Assembly: GCA_025531455.1 (NCBI GenBank)
Contig: JAMYHL010000043.1
Span: 62,001 to 126,000, forward strand
DNA: 64,000 nucleotides
Direction: 5' to 3'
Source: Apiotrichum sp. Y4204
Lineage: Eukaryota; Basidiomycota; Tremellomycetes; Trichosporonales; Trichosporonaceae
Positions 23,148-37,402 of the stretch are shown here, piece by piece (position 1 is the stretch's first letter; each line of letters starts with the position of its first letter). The notes under the pieces are model-generated. The model saw only the letters and a program-made list of their open reading frames with translations. It ran no database searches and was not told the origin of the DNA. Made by a program: the position numbers and the translations under genes.

Positions 23148-24410
23148 ATGCCCAACGGACAGGACCCGACCATGCCGTCTAACTCGATTCCCCGCGTAGT
23201 TTTTATTGGCGCGTCTGGTGAGATGTGCCGTATTGCAATCAAGGGCCTCGTGCAGGCCATCGACTGCGACATGGTGCTCGCAGACCTGCGGCCCGAGATC
23301 ATCAAGGACTTTGCTGCCACGCTCGGCAAGCGCGCGACGGTCCAGAAGCTCGACCTCTTCGACAAGGCCGCGCTCGCCAAGATTGTCCGCGGCGCCAGCC
23401 TCGTCGTCCTCGGTGCCGGTCCGTACATCCGCACTGCGGAGCCCGTCGTCGAGGCCTGTCTCGCCGCCAAGGTCCCGTACCTTGACTTTGACGATGATGT
23501 CGAAAGCACCGAGCACGCCCTCTCGCTCGACGCCAAGGCCAAGGAGGCCGGCATCCCCATCTACATCGGATGCGGTGCCTCGCCTGGCCTCACGAACATT
23601 ATGGCCGTCGACGCCGCCAACGACCTTGACGAAGTCCACCGCATTGACGTGAACTGGTTGGTGGGACACGAGAAGGTCGCGGGAAGGGCCGTGGTCGACC
23701 ACATGCTGCACATTTCAGCCGGCGAGTGCCTTACGTGGGAGGGCGGCAGGCGCGTGATGCACCAGTCGATGGCGTCGGCGGACAGGTTCCCCATTTTCCC
23801 CAACGAACCAGACCGCGTGCTGTACGAGACCGCACACCCCGAGCCCGTGACCCTACCGCGCAAGTACCCGAACGCGGACCGCATCCGGTGCTACGGCGGA
23901 CTTGAGCCGATCTGCCAGTGCGGCTTCTCCCGCGGCCTTGGTCTTGCTACCCTGGACGGGCGGATGACTCGTGCCGAGGCCGCCGACTTTATGTTTAATA
24001 TCGCAAATGGCACAAGCTACGGTACCCTCACCGGCTGGAAGGCTGCACTCGGCGGCGTCTACGCGCAGATCTCCAGGCGCGAGACCACTTGGGCCGAAGC
24101 GACCAAGTATCTCGTCTGGTCCGCCTTCGACTGGCAGCTGCCGTACCGCGGCGGCCTCATGGCACAGGTGTACGGCACGAAGAACGGCAAGCCGGCCGTC
24201 TCGTCGCGCCGCGCCAACATGCCCCGTCCGGGATTCAAAAACCTCGGCGACGTCACCGGCCTGTCGTGTGCCGCCTTCGCCATCCTCATCCTCGAGTCCA
24301 ACACCAAGCACACGGGCACCTTCGCTCCGGAGGACTGGGCCGAGCCCGCACTTCTCTTCAAGGCACTCGTGCGCGTCGGTATGCCGGCCGATATCCTGCA
24401 GTCTTTTTAA
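23148..24410 (+). CDS. Saccharopine dehydrogenase-family NAD(P)-binding oxidoreductase
   Basis: Intronless, 420 residues from ATG 23148 to TAA 24408-24410. The N-terminus has a Rossmann fold: RVVFIGASGEMCRIAIKGL (GxSGxxC-type nucleotide loop), DMVLADLRPE, and later GASLVVLGAGPYIRTAEPVV and GIPIYIGCGASPGLTN, all typical of Sacchrp_dh_NADP proteins. The C-terminal half (FPIFPNEPDRVLYETAHPEP) is the substrate domain. The family reduces or oxidises saccharopine and many unrelated substrates, so true lysine metabolism cannot be claimed. It lacks introns in a neighbourhood of intron-rich genes. It is convergent with the GH13 gene (178 bases). Confidence 0.85.
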   Translation: MPNGQDPTMPSNSIPRVVFIGASGEMCRIAIKGLVQAIDCDMVLADLRPEIIKDFAATLGKRATVQKLDLFDKAALAKIVRGASLVVLGAGPYIRTAEPVVEACLAAKVPYLDFDDDVESTEHALSLDAKAKEAGIPIYIGCGASPGLTNIMAVDAANDLDEVHRIDVNWLVGHEKVAGRAVVDHMLHISAGECLTWEGGRRVMHQSMASADRFPIFPNEPDRVLYETAHPEPVTLPRKYPNADRIRCYGGLEPICQCGFSRGLGLATLDGRMTRAEAADFMFNIANGTSYGTLTGWKAALGGVYAQISRRETTWAEATKYLVWSAFDWQLPYRGGLMAQVYGTKNGKPAVSSRRANMPRPGFKNLGDVTGLSCAAFAILILESNTKHTGTFAPEDWAEPALLFKALVRVGMPADILQSF

Positions 24411-24588
24411 GGCGACAAGTGGCGGGCGAGGTGTTGCGGAACGACGGGGATGTGAGAGTGATTCAGTGGTTTCAGCAGTGATGTGGTTCGTCTGTAGTGG
24501 CCATGATATATGATACCCTCAAACACGAATTTTGTGGAGTATGGAAAAGTTGCTTCTTGCATCTAGCCATTGTGGTGTAGCTACTGTC

Positions 24589-26818
24589 TTAATTTGGCAG
24601 CGCCTCGTCGAGGACATATACCCTACCACACCACTTGTCCAGCACCAGGGGACCATCAATTCCGCTTCCGACTTCCGTTCCGTCATTGGAGATGAGGAGA
24701 TGCGCCCGTGCGATATCAACACCCAACTCCTCGAGATCGACTGTCGTCGGCGCCCCGGCCCGGCCCTCTCCGGGATTGAAGTTTAGCACGACCAGAAGCC
24801 GCTCGCCAGTCTCAACGTCTTGCCGGATATAGATGTAGTTCTCCTCCGAGGTGGGGTCTAGGGGTACGAATACGCCTGCCGTCAGAACCTGGAAGTATAA
24901 AAACACGTACCGTGGATGAGCGCGGGGTGCGCTTTGCGCAGCTTGATCATGCGCTGCCAAAACCTCCAGGGCGAATGCTCGTCCTTCATCTGCGCGGCAA
25001 TGTTCCATTCCTTGTAATCGTCGTGAATCCGCATCCAAGGCTTCGTCTTTGAGAAGCCGGCGTTCTCGGAATTGTCCCACTGATATCAGCACAGCCTGTC
25101 TAACTACCCACCTGCATCGGTGTCCGGCCGTTATCCCGCGCGGTCATCCGGAGCTCCTGCACGCATTTCCGGATATGCTCCTCAACCTTCTTCTTGTCCG
25201 TCACGCCCTCGCGCGCAAGCCGGTCCCGCTCGCCCTGGAGATACTGCACGCTCTCGACGTCCTTGTACTCGTCCTCCCCCCACGCGCGGGGCACATTGAT
25301 CATGCCCATCTCCTCGCCCTGGAAAATGAAGATGGTGCCAGTGAGGGTCGCGTGCAGCATTGCGCACAGGTGTGCGCTGCGCGTGCGGTCTGCGGGGCGC
25401 TCGGACGCGAGGCGCGTCACAATGCGCGGCTGGTCGTGGTTCTCGATACTGCCGTTAGCGGAGAAAGTTTGAAAGTCCTCACTAGTTAGACATCCAGCCG
25501 CCCAGGGCAGGCAGCTCCACATGCCACTTGTTCATCACGGTCTTGAAGTCTGTGAGCTTCCAGTTCGGGTTCCAGATGCGCTCGATGCCGCCCCGGCCGC
25601 GGTCAAATCCTTGGCTAAAGAGTCAGCGGTGGGCCCTGCTTGTGGTGATTCCCTGCGACTGACTGATGGAAGTTGAACACCATCTGAAGCTCTAGGCTCT
25701 CAGGCTTTGAGTAGAGCACAAAGGACTCGGGCCCTTCTTCTCCCGGACACTCCCCGACACTCGGCCTGTCAGTGTTCTTTTCGCTTCATGAGTTCCACAG
25801 CACCCACCAAAAGCAGTCATAGTCCTTCAGCACCTTGTTGTACATCTCTTTCAGGAACTCGTGCACGCCCGGGCGGTTAATACTGAGACTCCCGAAACGC
25901 TGGAATGGCTGGCGCGGATCCGTGACTGGTGCATCGGGGAACCCCTCGGCCTTCTTGATAAAGTTGATGACGTCCATCCGGAAGCCGTCCGCGCCGCGGT
26001 CGAGCCACCACCGCATCATCTTGTACACCGCCTCGCGGACCTCGGGGTTCTCCCAGTTAAGGTCTGGCTGCTCTTTGAGGAACAGGTGGAGATAGTATTC
26101 CTGCGTTTCCTCGTCCCATTCCCAGGCCGAGCCTGCGCCTGTAGTTGTCAGTAGGAAGATTGCAGGCGTCCGATGCTTTTGCACGCACCGAAGGTCGACC
26201 GCCAGTTGTTGGGCGGCACGCGATTTCCATTCCCATCCACCTTGCCCGGATGCCAGATATACCAATCCCGCTTTGGACTGGATTTCGAGGAACGAGACTC
26301 TTTAAACCACGCGTGCTGGGGTGAGTACTGAGAACTGGGTGATGACACACCTGGTCGGAGCTATGGTTAACCACCAGATCCATCACAAGCTTCATCCCCC
26401 GCTGATGGCACGCATCGCGCAGCTTGTCCCAGTCCTCGAGCGTGCCATATCGCGGATCGATCTTCTGGTAGTCACTGATATCACTGGAGTTAGGTTACAT
26501 TCCGTCTCAGTCCTCACTATCCCACTGTATCGTCAGCCCGTCCCGAATACCCTTACTTACTGTCCTTCTGCGGCGACTCGTAGCACGGCGACAGCCAGAC
26601 AATGTCGACTCCCAGCTCATGGAGGTACGGCACCTTGTCACAGATTCCTAGAATTGTCCCGTTCCCATTCGCGCCATGATCCTTGAACGACGCCTGGGGT
26701 CAGAGTTGAACAGTGGATGACATACCGGATAGACTGTGCGTTAGCTCCCACTGTGTGCTGGCGCCGACATACTTTGATACACGGTGGCATCCTTCCACCA
26801 CAGGCCTTTGGTCTCCAT
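24589..26818 (-). CDS. GH13 alpha-glucosidase, oligo-1,6-glucosidase (isomaltase) type
   Basis: Hydrolyses terminal glucose from alpha-linked oligosaccharides; no signal peptide, so probably cytosolic. ATG 26818 opens [15 protein letters not shown]. Exons then show [32 protein letters not shown], the nucleophile motif [13 protein letters not shown], the acid/base in SVGECPG (reached by splicing near 25760-25800), and [10 protein letters not shown] with the third acid. The C-terminal beta domain ([12 protein letters not shown]) ends VLDEALPN at 24589. At least eight introns. The residue after the nucleophile is Val, which in yeast separates isomaltases from maltases (Thr or Ala). Upstream is an array of CGG triplets suited to a Zn2Cys6 activator. 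Confidence 0.92.
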
Positions 26819-26924
26819 ATTAGTGTGTCTGTGAGCTAGCGCGGGGCATGCACAGGGCGCCGAGCGTGCTGCTTGCCGCTTTTAAGTAGTGCTGCCAACG
26901 ACGACATTACATCACAATGGTCGA

Positions 26925-27020
26925 GGTTCGGACCGGGTCCGAGTCGGTCTTCGCCGAAGTATTTCGGAGGTCGGACGTTTCGCGGACCGAACTGGTGTAT
27001 GGGCCTGAGACCGAGTCGGA
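26925..27020. promoter_or_regulatory. Cluster of CGG/CCG triplets, candidate Zn2Cys6 activator sites
   Basis: About ten CGG or CCG triplets occur in 96 bases, 105-200 bases upstream of the GH13 start. They include the inverted repeat CGGACCGGGTCCG (26929-26941), two copies of CCGAGTCGG and two of CGGACCG. Confidence 0.5.
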
Positions 27021-27450
27021 ATCTGCAGACGAGACAGAATTCCATGTAGCGAGCGGTTGTACTTTGTACTCGGTATGGTCTACCTGTCCTTTGCAGAAGT
27101 GATGTGACGGCGGAAGAACCGTCCCGAGAGCCCGAGATCTTCACCAGCCTCCGTCACATCGATGTGCTGTTCGCAGCCGATCCGGCGGAGTGGAGCCAGA
27201 ACTCATGAATCATGGACAGCCACTGAGCCACTGAGCCACTGGCTTGCGTGCATTGGGTGGGAAAGGCCGGTGCGAACAGAAGCTTCCAGCGCTGCATAGG
27301 AGCAAGCTACGTCTATCCTCCTCTCGGACGAGGACGCCGAGCGGACACCGCTGGATCCGCGTGCTATTGCCCACCGTCAATCACTCTGCCACGTCTCCCA
27401 AAGCATGACTTGCATGACTTGAGCTTGTGCCCTGCCACCGATGCGCCTTG

Positions 27451-27466
27451 TATACAATATTGTATA
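27451..27466. repeat. 16-base perfect palindrome
   Basis: TATACAATATTGTATA is its own reverse complement, in AT-rich DNA about 320 bases before the 5'-nucleotidase start. Confidence 0.85.
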
Positions 27467-27788
27467 TACAATATGGTATCCTTTTTCACTTTCTTGACTG
27501 TTTCCTGGAGGTCTGGAGATGAAGGAATGGGTGTGTGTGGATTGGATTTCCGCATGCCACAAGTCGCCATTCATCCAAGATATCGATATCCATATATCCA
27601 TATATCCATGTCTACGTCTGTCACCGCCACATGGAATTTTCCTGAATTTCGTCCCCGGGGGCCCCAGAAATAGCCACCCCCTCCTGGCCCTGCTGGACGC
27701 GTCGGCCCATCCCTTTGAGCTATCAAGATGGTGATGATCACTCCGCCCAGGCCGGGCGCCGAGGACTGGCACATTCTGATCCACCAAC

Positions 27789-30396
27789 ATGCTCAGACGA
27801 CTAGCATCTTCCACCTCACGTTCTCTCTCCTCCCTCTCATCCACATCCATGTCCGTCAATCTTCCGCTCTTGTGCTTCAACGACGTGTATCGCGTCCAGC
27901 AGCGATATGTCCCGCAGCCTGGCGCTCCCGACGACCCGACAGCGACGCCCGAGAGCGAGATCCGCGTCGGGCAGTTTGCCGCCTTGATCGACTCGTACCG
28001 CGACAGATGGTTGACGCAGCCGGACGGCAACAAGGATGGCCTGGTGCTGTTTGCGGGCGACTGCTTCTCCCCATCTGTCGAGAGCAGTGTTACGCGCGGC
28101 AGCCATATGGTGAGTGTGCCCCCCCGAAAGGCCAACAAGCGGGCGAGCATTGACACGGGCACAGGTCCCTATCCTGAATGAGATTCACGTCGACTGCGCA
28201 TGCACAGGTGAGTGGCGAGACCGTGGTGAGGAGACGTCGCATTTCACTGACAGCCAGGCAACCACGACTTTGACTTTGGTTGGTTATTGTTCAGTGTTCA
28301 TGTCTTACTCCAGGTTTCCCCCATCTGACCAAACTTGTTGATGCGTCCGCGTTCCCCTGGCTGTTGTCCAACATTGACGATGTCAACACTGGGGGCTCTC
28401 CGTCTCCATTGCGCCGGTTCTACGTGACCAAGCGGTGTGGCGTGCGGATCGGTATCGTCGGATTGGTGGAGGAGGACTGGATCGCGACCATCCCCTCGTG
28501 GCCCACCAACTTCCGCTACCGGCCGATGAAGGAGGTGGCGCTCGAGCTCTCCAAAGAACTTCGCGATCCGAATGGGCCGTACCGCGTCGAGATCATCATT
28601 GCACTGACCCACTCGCGTGTTGGGAACGACATCAAACTTGCCAATGAGCTCGGCGCCGTTGCGGACCTGCCTGGCGTTGAGAACACCCATGGTGTCGATC
28701 TCCTCATTGGTGGCCACGATCATGTATGTCTCTACCGAATTGTGACATTGGCTGTCGCTTACTTCAGATCTACTATATTGGCAAGGGAGCCAAGTCTTGG
28801 GAGGGATACTCCGGCAAGCACGAGTCTCCCAGCGTCAAAGACGACAAGGGCGTACTGTGGGTATCCCAGCTGCAACTCTTCGACAAGCTGTTACTCACTC
28901 CAGCCTCATCAAGAGCGGAACCGACTTCCGTGACTTGACCTCGGCAAATCTGGAGCTGTCGCCCCCCAACGACAATGCCATTCGCCGTCGAGTTGTCACG
29001 GCGTTGACAGGCAAGCACAACTATGTCATTCCGGCATCACCCTCATCACCGGATGTGGACCAGCTGGTGACAAGCCTCTTGGCAAGTGTCAACAAGACTC
29101 TCCATCAGGCCGTCTGCTACACCGTGACGCCGTTTGATGCCCGTTCCGAGGTGGTCCGCACGCGCGAGAGCGGGTTGGGCAACTGGGCGGCCGACGTGCT
29201 GTTGCACTCTTACGACGAGGCACTTGTGGAAGGCAATGACGTGTCTGTCAACAAGAACGGCGACACTCCCCATGGTGGCGGCGGCGCCGATGCAGTTATC
29301 ATCTGCGGAGGCACACTGCGCGGTGACTCGCAGTACGGTCCCGGCACGGTAACTCTTGGCGATATCCTGGAGATCTTCCCATTCGACGATGCCGTTGTCT
29401 GTCTCGAGATTGACGGTAAAGGCATATGGGACACGATTGAGAATGGGCTGAGCCGCTGGCCGGCCCAGGAAGGCCGTTTCCCTGTCATAGCTGGCCTGGC
29501 CGTCGAGTGGGACTCGCGCCGGCCAGCAGGCCAGCGCGTGCTGAGCATCCACCAGGCCGTTCCGATCCGACACCACGATGTCGTCGAGGACCCGAAAGAT
29601 CTCGTCGACTTTGTGGAGCACGAGGACGGGACCCGCATCGAGGTCAAGCAGCGCAACCTCAAGATTGGCGACGAGGTCAAGAACGAGGAGGGCGGGCGGA
29701 TGTACCGAGTTGTAAGTCCCACGCTGGGCTTGTTCCTTCAGCTGACCGCAGATTACGCGTGAATACATGGCCGGCGGATTCGACGGCTTCGAGGCGCTCA
29801 AGGGCCGCAAGATGATTGTCGACCACGAGAACGGCCAGACGATGAGCAGCATCATTCGCTCATTCCTCCTCGGCTCGGCATACATCTACCGGCACAAGCA
29901 GCTGCAGGACGCGCACCACCACTATCTGTCAGAGAAGACTGCTCGCGTCCTGACGCGTGCGCGGGAACAGCACGCCACCTCGCCGCTGAGCTCTACCACT
30001 TCGTCGCCGAAACGCACCATCCACGACTTGCACGAGTTTTCGCCCCCCGCCTCGCCGACAAACAGCATGCTCGGCTCGTCGACCGCGACCGCCGACTACA
30101 GCTTTACCTCGTCGTCCACGTGGTCCATTCTTCGCCGGCATGTCGTCGCTCACGACTGGGTGTCGATTCGTGACGCCATGCACATTGCCAAGCATGAGCA
30201 CATGAGTGCCGTCGACCCGTGCGAGGGAGACCGGATCAGGAGGCAAAAGGCCGGTGCGCCGACGCCGAAAGCTGTGCCTGGAATGCTGGTGGACCAGGTC
30301 CGCAGGGACGAGCTCAAGGCGCTCGACAGCGAAGTGGCCATTGTCTGCCCGCTGGTCGACGGCCGCCTCAAGGACGTGCAGAACGCTGACGCATGA
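27789..30396 (+). CDS. 5'-nucleotidase-family metallophosphoesterase
   Basis: Two-domain metallophosphoesterase of the 5'-nucleotidase/UshA family. The N-terminal domain has LLCFNDVYRV (metal motif I), VLFAGDCFSPS, GNHDFDFG (assembled by splicing near 28208/28260), IIALTHSRVGND and LLIGGHDH. The C-terminal nucleotidase domain shows RESGLGNWAADVL, ADAVIICGGTLRGDSQY, GDILEIFPFDDAVV and GGFDGFEALKG. A Ser/Thr-rich insertion and a helical tail end at TGA 30394-30396. Introns lie at about 28110-28160, 28207-28255, 28275-28313, 28724-28768, 28857-28905 and 29712-29752. The start could also be Met at 27849 (MSVNLPLL). No convincing signal peptide or TM segment, so an intracellular location is more likely. 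Confidence 0.87.
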
Positions 30397-30465
30397 TGCG
30401 ACACTGTAGATATCATAAGAGTGATGGCATACATTGTACACCCAAGATGGCTGCCTAGTCTACGA

Positions 30466-32019
30466 TTAGATCTCCTTCCAGCCCGAGTCGCCGCCGCGTC
30501 CACCGAGCCCCGCACTGACCAGGCCCAGACCAAAGACGGAGATATGCGTCGTGACCGCCATTCCGAACTGTTATAATTAGCACATGCACATGCGCCCAAG
30601 TTGTGTATTCGATTCCAGTACTCACACCACGGTACAGCTGGGCAATGCCAGAGAGTAGTCCTCCCTCATCGCGGTCCGTCATGCGGCGCTTGCGCGGGGC
30701 AGCCGTCTCCTCGGTGACGATGCGCCACATGGCCTCGACCACGCCATGGTACGGGCGGTCGCGGAGCCGGACAACGGAGCGAATCTTCTTGCCGCTGCGG
30801 GTCTGGAGCTGGAGGCGGCGACGAACCGTCTCGATGGGGAAGGTGATGAGGAGTGCGGCGACGTTGAGGCCCAGGTCGGCGAGCGAGTAGGTGAACGGCG
30901 CGAGGTCTGGAGAGAAGCCGAACTGGTGCTCGATGATAAGGGGGATGGAAAGGGTGAGGAGGGGGCGGAGGGTGTTCTCCAACAATGTCGGGATGAGTAG
31001 GTTGGAGGCGAGGTAAACGCCCGCGATACCACCCTCGTCAGCGATTGCGCGACGCAGAACCGTCAGACTCGAAGGCGTGCTCGGGTGCGCGAGCGGCATG
31101 GCGATGAGTCGTGTGCGGACCATCTCCAGTGGCGACAGGATGAACTGTGTGACAGCATGCGATGCCACCTGGATCGCCAGCGGAATGCCCGGGTGAGGAA
31201 GCGCCGTCAACGGGAAGTCGATGGGTAGCGTTGTCCCCGTGCTAGGCACAGCAACATAGATGAAGTTGTGGATATGCGGCTGGAGGAAGTTGGACAGGAG
31301 AGCAATGGCTGTCGAAACAAGCTGGCCCTTCCACAGTGCCGGGATACCCTCAGACGGCGTCGCGCGAATACGCCGTATCATGCCCCAGACGCCATTGCTG
31401 CGCGACACATCGGGGTCGTCTTTGAGGAGCCATGACGGGGAGGCTAGTAGTCAGCGAAAACGATTCCGTCATATTTCCAAGGCGACTCTTACGATCGTCG
31501 AGGTACCCTGACGCGTCCGGCTGGGGTGCCGGGGGAGGGACAAACGTGCCCCCGGGCTGTTCAAGGCGGTCGGAAAAGTAGACATTAGCCTCGTCGGGGT
31601 TGGACAGCGTGTCGTCCTCGGCTCCCCAGTCACGCGGCTGGTCAGGCTGGACAGCCTCCTTTGGCATGAACTTCTTGCGGGGCCGGTACTCGATCTGCAG
31701 CAATGTTTTTCCGACCTCGAACGGCATGCCGAGCGCGGTAGTCAGAAATTGGCTGGCGATCATCTGGACGGGGCCGGGAAGGCCGAGATCGACAATCTCC
31801 TCATCCTCTGGTGTGAACGGAGTGGGGAGATGCGGCGGCGGCGCTGACGGGGGCGCGGAGGCGGACGGCGAGACAGTCGGCGGCAAGAAGACCCATTCCT
31901 CGGCTGGGGGCGCTGCGAATGTTAGGAACCGCGACGCGGAGACCTATGCATAGTTAGTATGCCGAGCACTCACTGTACAGCCCCCGGACTGATTGTTGGC
32001 GCGACGAACTCGAGCTCAT
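30466..32019 (-). CDS. UGO1: Ugo1-like mitochondrial outer-membrane fusion protein (carrier fold)
   Basis: Ugo1 is a modified SLC25 carrier in the outer mitochondrial membrane that links Fzo1 and Mgm1 during fusion. The spliced frame of 461 residues starts MSSSSSRQQSVRGLYTPPAE and ends GDSGWKEI at TAA 30466-30468. Introns: 61 bases near 31910-31970 with branch CTAAC, 49 bases near 31447-31495 and 58 bases near 30571-30628; the spliced length is a multiple of three. Carrier-like repeats are visible: FLTTALGMPFEVGKTLLQIE, SHAVTQFILSPLEMVRTRLI and ALLITFPIETVRRRLQLQTR, each with the degenerate P-x-[DE]-x-x-[KR] signature. It is head to head with GEM1. Confidence 0.87.
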
Positions 32020-32974
32020 GTCGGGTTGATCTCAGGTGGCGTGTGAGACGATGTGGAAGAGGGGAAGATTGGGGAAGTTCGGCCAGTGGGAATGCAGTGG
32101 TGATGGTGGGGTGTGGTGACGGTTTGTTGTTGAGCCACGGCACTGACGAGTTGCGTAACAGTCCGAATGTCCTCAATTGTCGACACGGAAAAGGGGAGCG
32201 AGATTGATGCTGGTGTTGACGTGGGCGCGGCGATACGGATGAGACAGATGGTTCCCAACGAACTCGTTGTGGAGTGGAGGGGGGAATGAATCGGGGATGT
32301 GGATGTAGATGGTGGTTGTATTGTGTTGAATCGGAAAACAATGGTGTGACAGCGCGAGTGGGCGGAGGGCCGCGTCGCCCGCACGGCGCGGGATGGAGGA
32401 ACTGGTGGCGCAGCGCTGTCAACGACGGGCGGCGCGGAGCAGAGTTGGCTGCTGGCTGGTGCATGGTGCAACCCGGGTTTACCCCTGGCCCCTATGGTGG
32501 CGGCCAGCGAAAAAGGGGGGCAAGACAGGGGAAGGGAGGAAGGGCAGAGCCGGAGGGGCCATGGCAGCCGAGGGGAGAATCTCGGCACCAATCGGTGCAA
32601 CCGGACAACAGACTGCTCCTGTACAAGCTACCCAGCTAGGATTGTTACATTTCCAAGCAGGTCCATTCTCAGTAGTAGTGTGCTTTTGCTCACTCTCACC
32701 GACCACCCCTTCAACAACCTCATTCCCATCACTATCCCCTTCTCGACACGGCTCTATCCATACTCCCCGACTCCACGGCCAGCACGTCCCAAAACCGCGT
32801 CGTCGCAGCATCTCACCGGCACACTTCACTCATCACTAGGTTGCGTCGCCGCTCGACCCTTCGCCTCCATCGGCCCACTTGAGCCTGGCGCCTTGTTCGA
32901 CTCCCAGACGCCAACCAGAGTTTGACGCGTCGTAACGTCAAGCCGGACACCCCCGGACTCGTCACTATTGCACT
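32020..32974. promoter_or_regulatory. Shared divergent promoter of UGO1 and GEM1
   Basis: 955 bases separate the two start codons, with no gene between. The sequence is strand-asymmetric: purine-rich on the plus strand near UGO1 (32260-32580) and CT-rich towards GEM1 (32640-32900), as expected for leaders running in opposite directions. No TATA box was seen. Confidence 0.6.
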
Positions 32975-35502
<2,528 letters not shown>

Positions 35503-35880
35503 AAATGCTACTGTTGGCACCGGGACCGAAACTGCATCTGTGCCCTCTGCCCGCCATCCAGTGTGTTAGCGCCGCAGAAAGCTGTGGTCGCCGGCTGGAT
35601 TGTATTGTGTATCGCGGGAGACCTTGGCCGTAGACAAAGCATTTGATTCCATGCACCTAATACCACCCTCGACGCACAGCCTGATCCCCGACTCATGTTG
35701 CAATTGTCTTGCCATCTCGTGTGTCATGTATTCATCTGCTACGTAAAACGCATTGTTCATTCACAACTCGTATCCTCGACGTAAATTTTGATCGTATAGA
35801 AATGATTTTGGACAATGAAGGGGGGTAAGGAATGCTAAAAGGCAGGGAAGAGAGCATGAATGAGTCCGCAGCAGCTGCGC
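35503..35880. other. Short intergenic region between convergent genes
   Basis: 3' flanks of GEM1 (plus) and the SMP-C2 gene (minus). No gene seen. Confidence 0.6.
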
Positions 35881-37402
35881 TTACTGGGCAGCCTGAGTGC
35901 CGCGAAGCACGATGGCCGCGCGGATGATGGCGCCATCACCCTCGAGCTTGAAGTCCTGCTGGAGAGCGAGGCCAGGCGACGAAAGGACGGCGTCGAGCGA
36001 AACGTCGACAAAGCCGCGCTCCTTCTCGCCATCCATAAGAGAGAGGCGAACAGGAGGGGCGCCCGCGACAGCCAGAGTCGCCGACAGAGGCACGCCGTAC
36101 GCAACGTCAAACGAAGGGTTCTGGATATCCGAGCCGGGCGAGTCGGTCTTGACAGCAGTGCGGAACTTTTGCTCGCCCCAGGTGACCGCGACGCTAGGCT
36201 TGAGCTGGGCCCTGTCGCCAGTAATGCCCTGCACGGAAGCGATTAGGACGGTGAGGATACCGTGGGTGCCGGGCTCCTGACTGTTGAGGCTCGAAGCGTC
36301 GGGAACGAGGTGCATGAACCGTCCTGAGATTGTAACCTTGCCGTTGGTCTGGGCGCCGTTGTGGCTCAGGGTGAGCTCGTGCCTGCCACCCTTGAGAAGC
36401 AGCTCCTTGACGTTTGTGGAAGCGTCGCCAAGACGGTCGTCCGAGGTCGTGTCGTCGTCGTGGACCTCGACCTTGATGCACTGGTCGTGGTCGCTGACGA
36501 GGAAGTCGTGCGTCTCGTTGTACTGGGGGTTACGCTCGTTGTTGATCGTCTTGGTGCGCCAATTCTCGCCCAGAGTGACAGTCACGTACGCGTCGGCCGT
36601 GTCGTGCACGAGCTTCTTGAAGAAGCCCTTGCCAGCCTTGTCCTCGCCGAGGTTGGAAGCCGACTCGACGGTGACACGCATAATTCCCAGAGGGAACTGG
36701 TACGTCTTGAACCAGTCGTTCGCGGCGTCAAGCTTGACGAGGAAGCGGTTCGGGAGGACGGCCATGGACGACATGATGCTCATCACAATCTTGCTGATCT
36801 GGCTGTCGATAAAGCCCACGTTGGCAATCTTGGCGCTGTCCGTGTATGTGAACTTGAGGAACGGCGGGTTGATAAAGGCAACCTGGGCAGCTCCAATCTG
36901 CGGTATGCGTCAGGACTTACAAGCCACATCCGTGAGAAGTAAGACACAAAGTAACTCACCAGGGGAATCACATTCGTGAGGGGACCGAGGAGGATGGAGA
37001 GGCGGCCGCTGAGCTTGACGTGCTCTATGCCAATCTTGGGGACCATGGCGCCGCCGTCGAGCTCAATATCGCACTGGCCGTCCCAGTCGACATCGAGGTC
37101 CATCTTGATGGCGCCGTTCTCCATCTTGTGAACGTCGACATTGCCGAGCTTGAGGGGGACGGGCCCGAGGTCAATCTTGGCAAAATGCAGCGAGTTGAGC
37201 GGAGCCGGGAGCATGGACGCAAACATGGGCTCGACAATCTGCTTGGTCATGTTGGCGCCCGCGACGCAAATGTTGGGCCAGAGCTGCCCGACAATGTCGT
37301 TGAGGAAGCCTGGGAGTGAGCGGGCGGAATACGATCACTCATTGACGTACCGGCACTCTCGGTGCCGCCAGAGGCAGTGAGCGCTTGAACGAGGTTGGCC
37401 AT
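35881..37402 (-). CDS. SMP- and C2-domain protein (tricalbin/extended-synaptotagmin-like)
   Basis: SMP domains carry lipids between membranes at contact sites; C2 domains bind membranes, often with calcium. The spliced frame has 472 residues (introns of 41 bases near 37310-37350 and 62 bases at 36898-36959). The N-terminal half matches SMP: FLNDIVGQLWPNICV, LHFAKIDLGPVPLKL, MDLDVDWDGQCDIELDG, LSGRLSILLGPLTN. The first C2 domain is typical: GIMRVTVESASNLGEDKAGK, DAYVTVTLGENW, NPQYNETHDF, VEVHDDDTTSDDRLGDAS with the acidic calcium loop. A second, weaker C2-like segment (GILTVLIASVQGITGD) ends at TAA 35881. It lacks the N-terminal hairpin anchor of tricalbins, so it may bind membranes peripherally. 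Confidence 0.85.

Larger units (their letters stand above)
26819..27788. other. Divergent promoter region, GH13 gene and 5'-nucleotidase gene
   Basis: No gene seen. It holds the CGG/CCG array (26925-27020), a short 8-base tandem repeat of the type cactgagc (about 27219-27243) and a 16-base perfect palindrome at 27451-27466, followed by ATAT-rich DNA (27579-27610). Confidence 0.6.
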
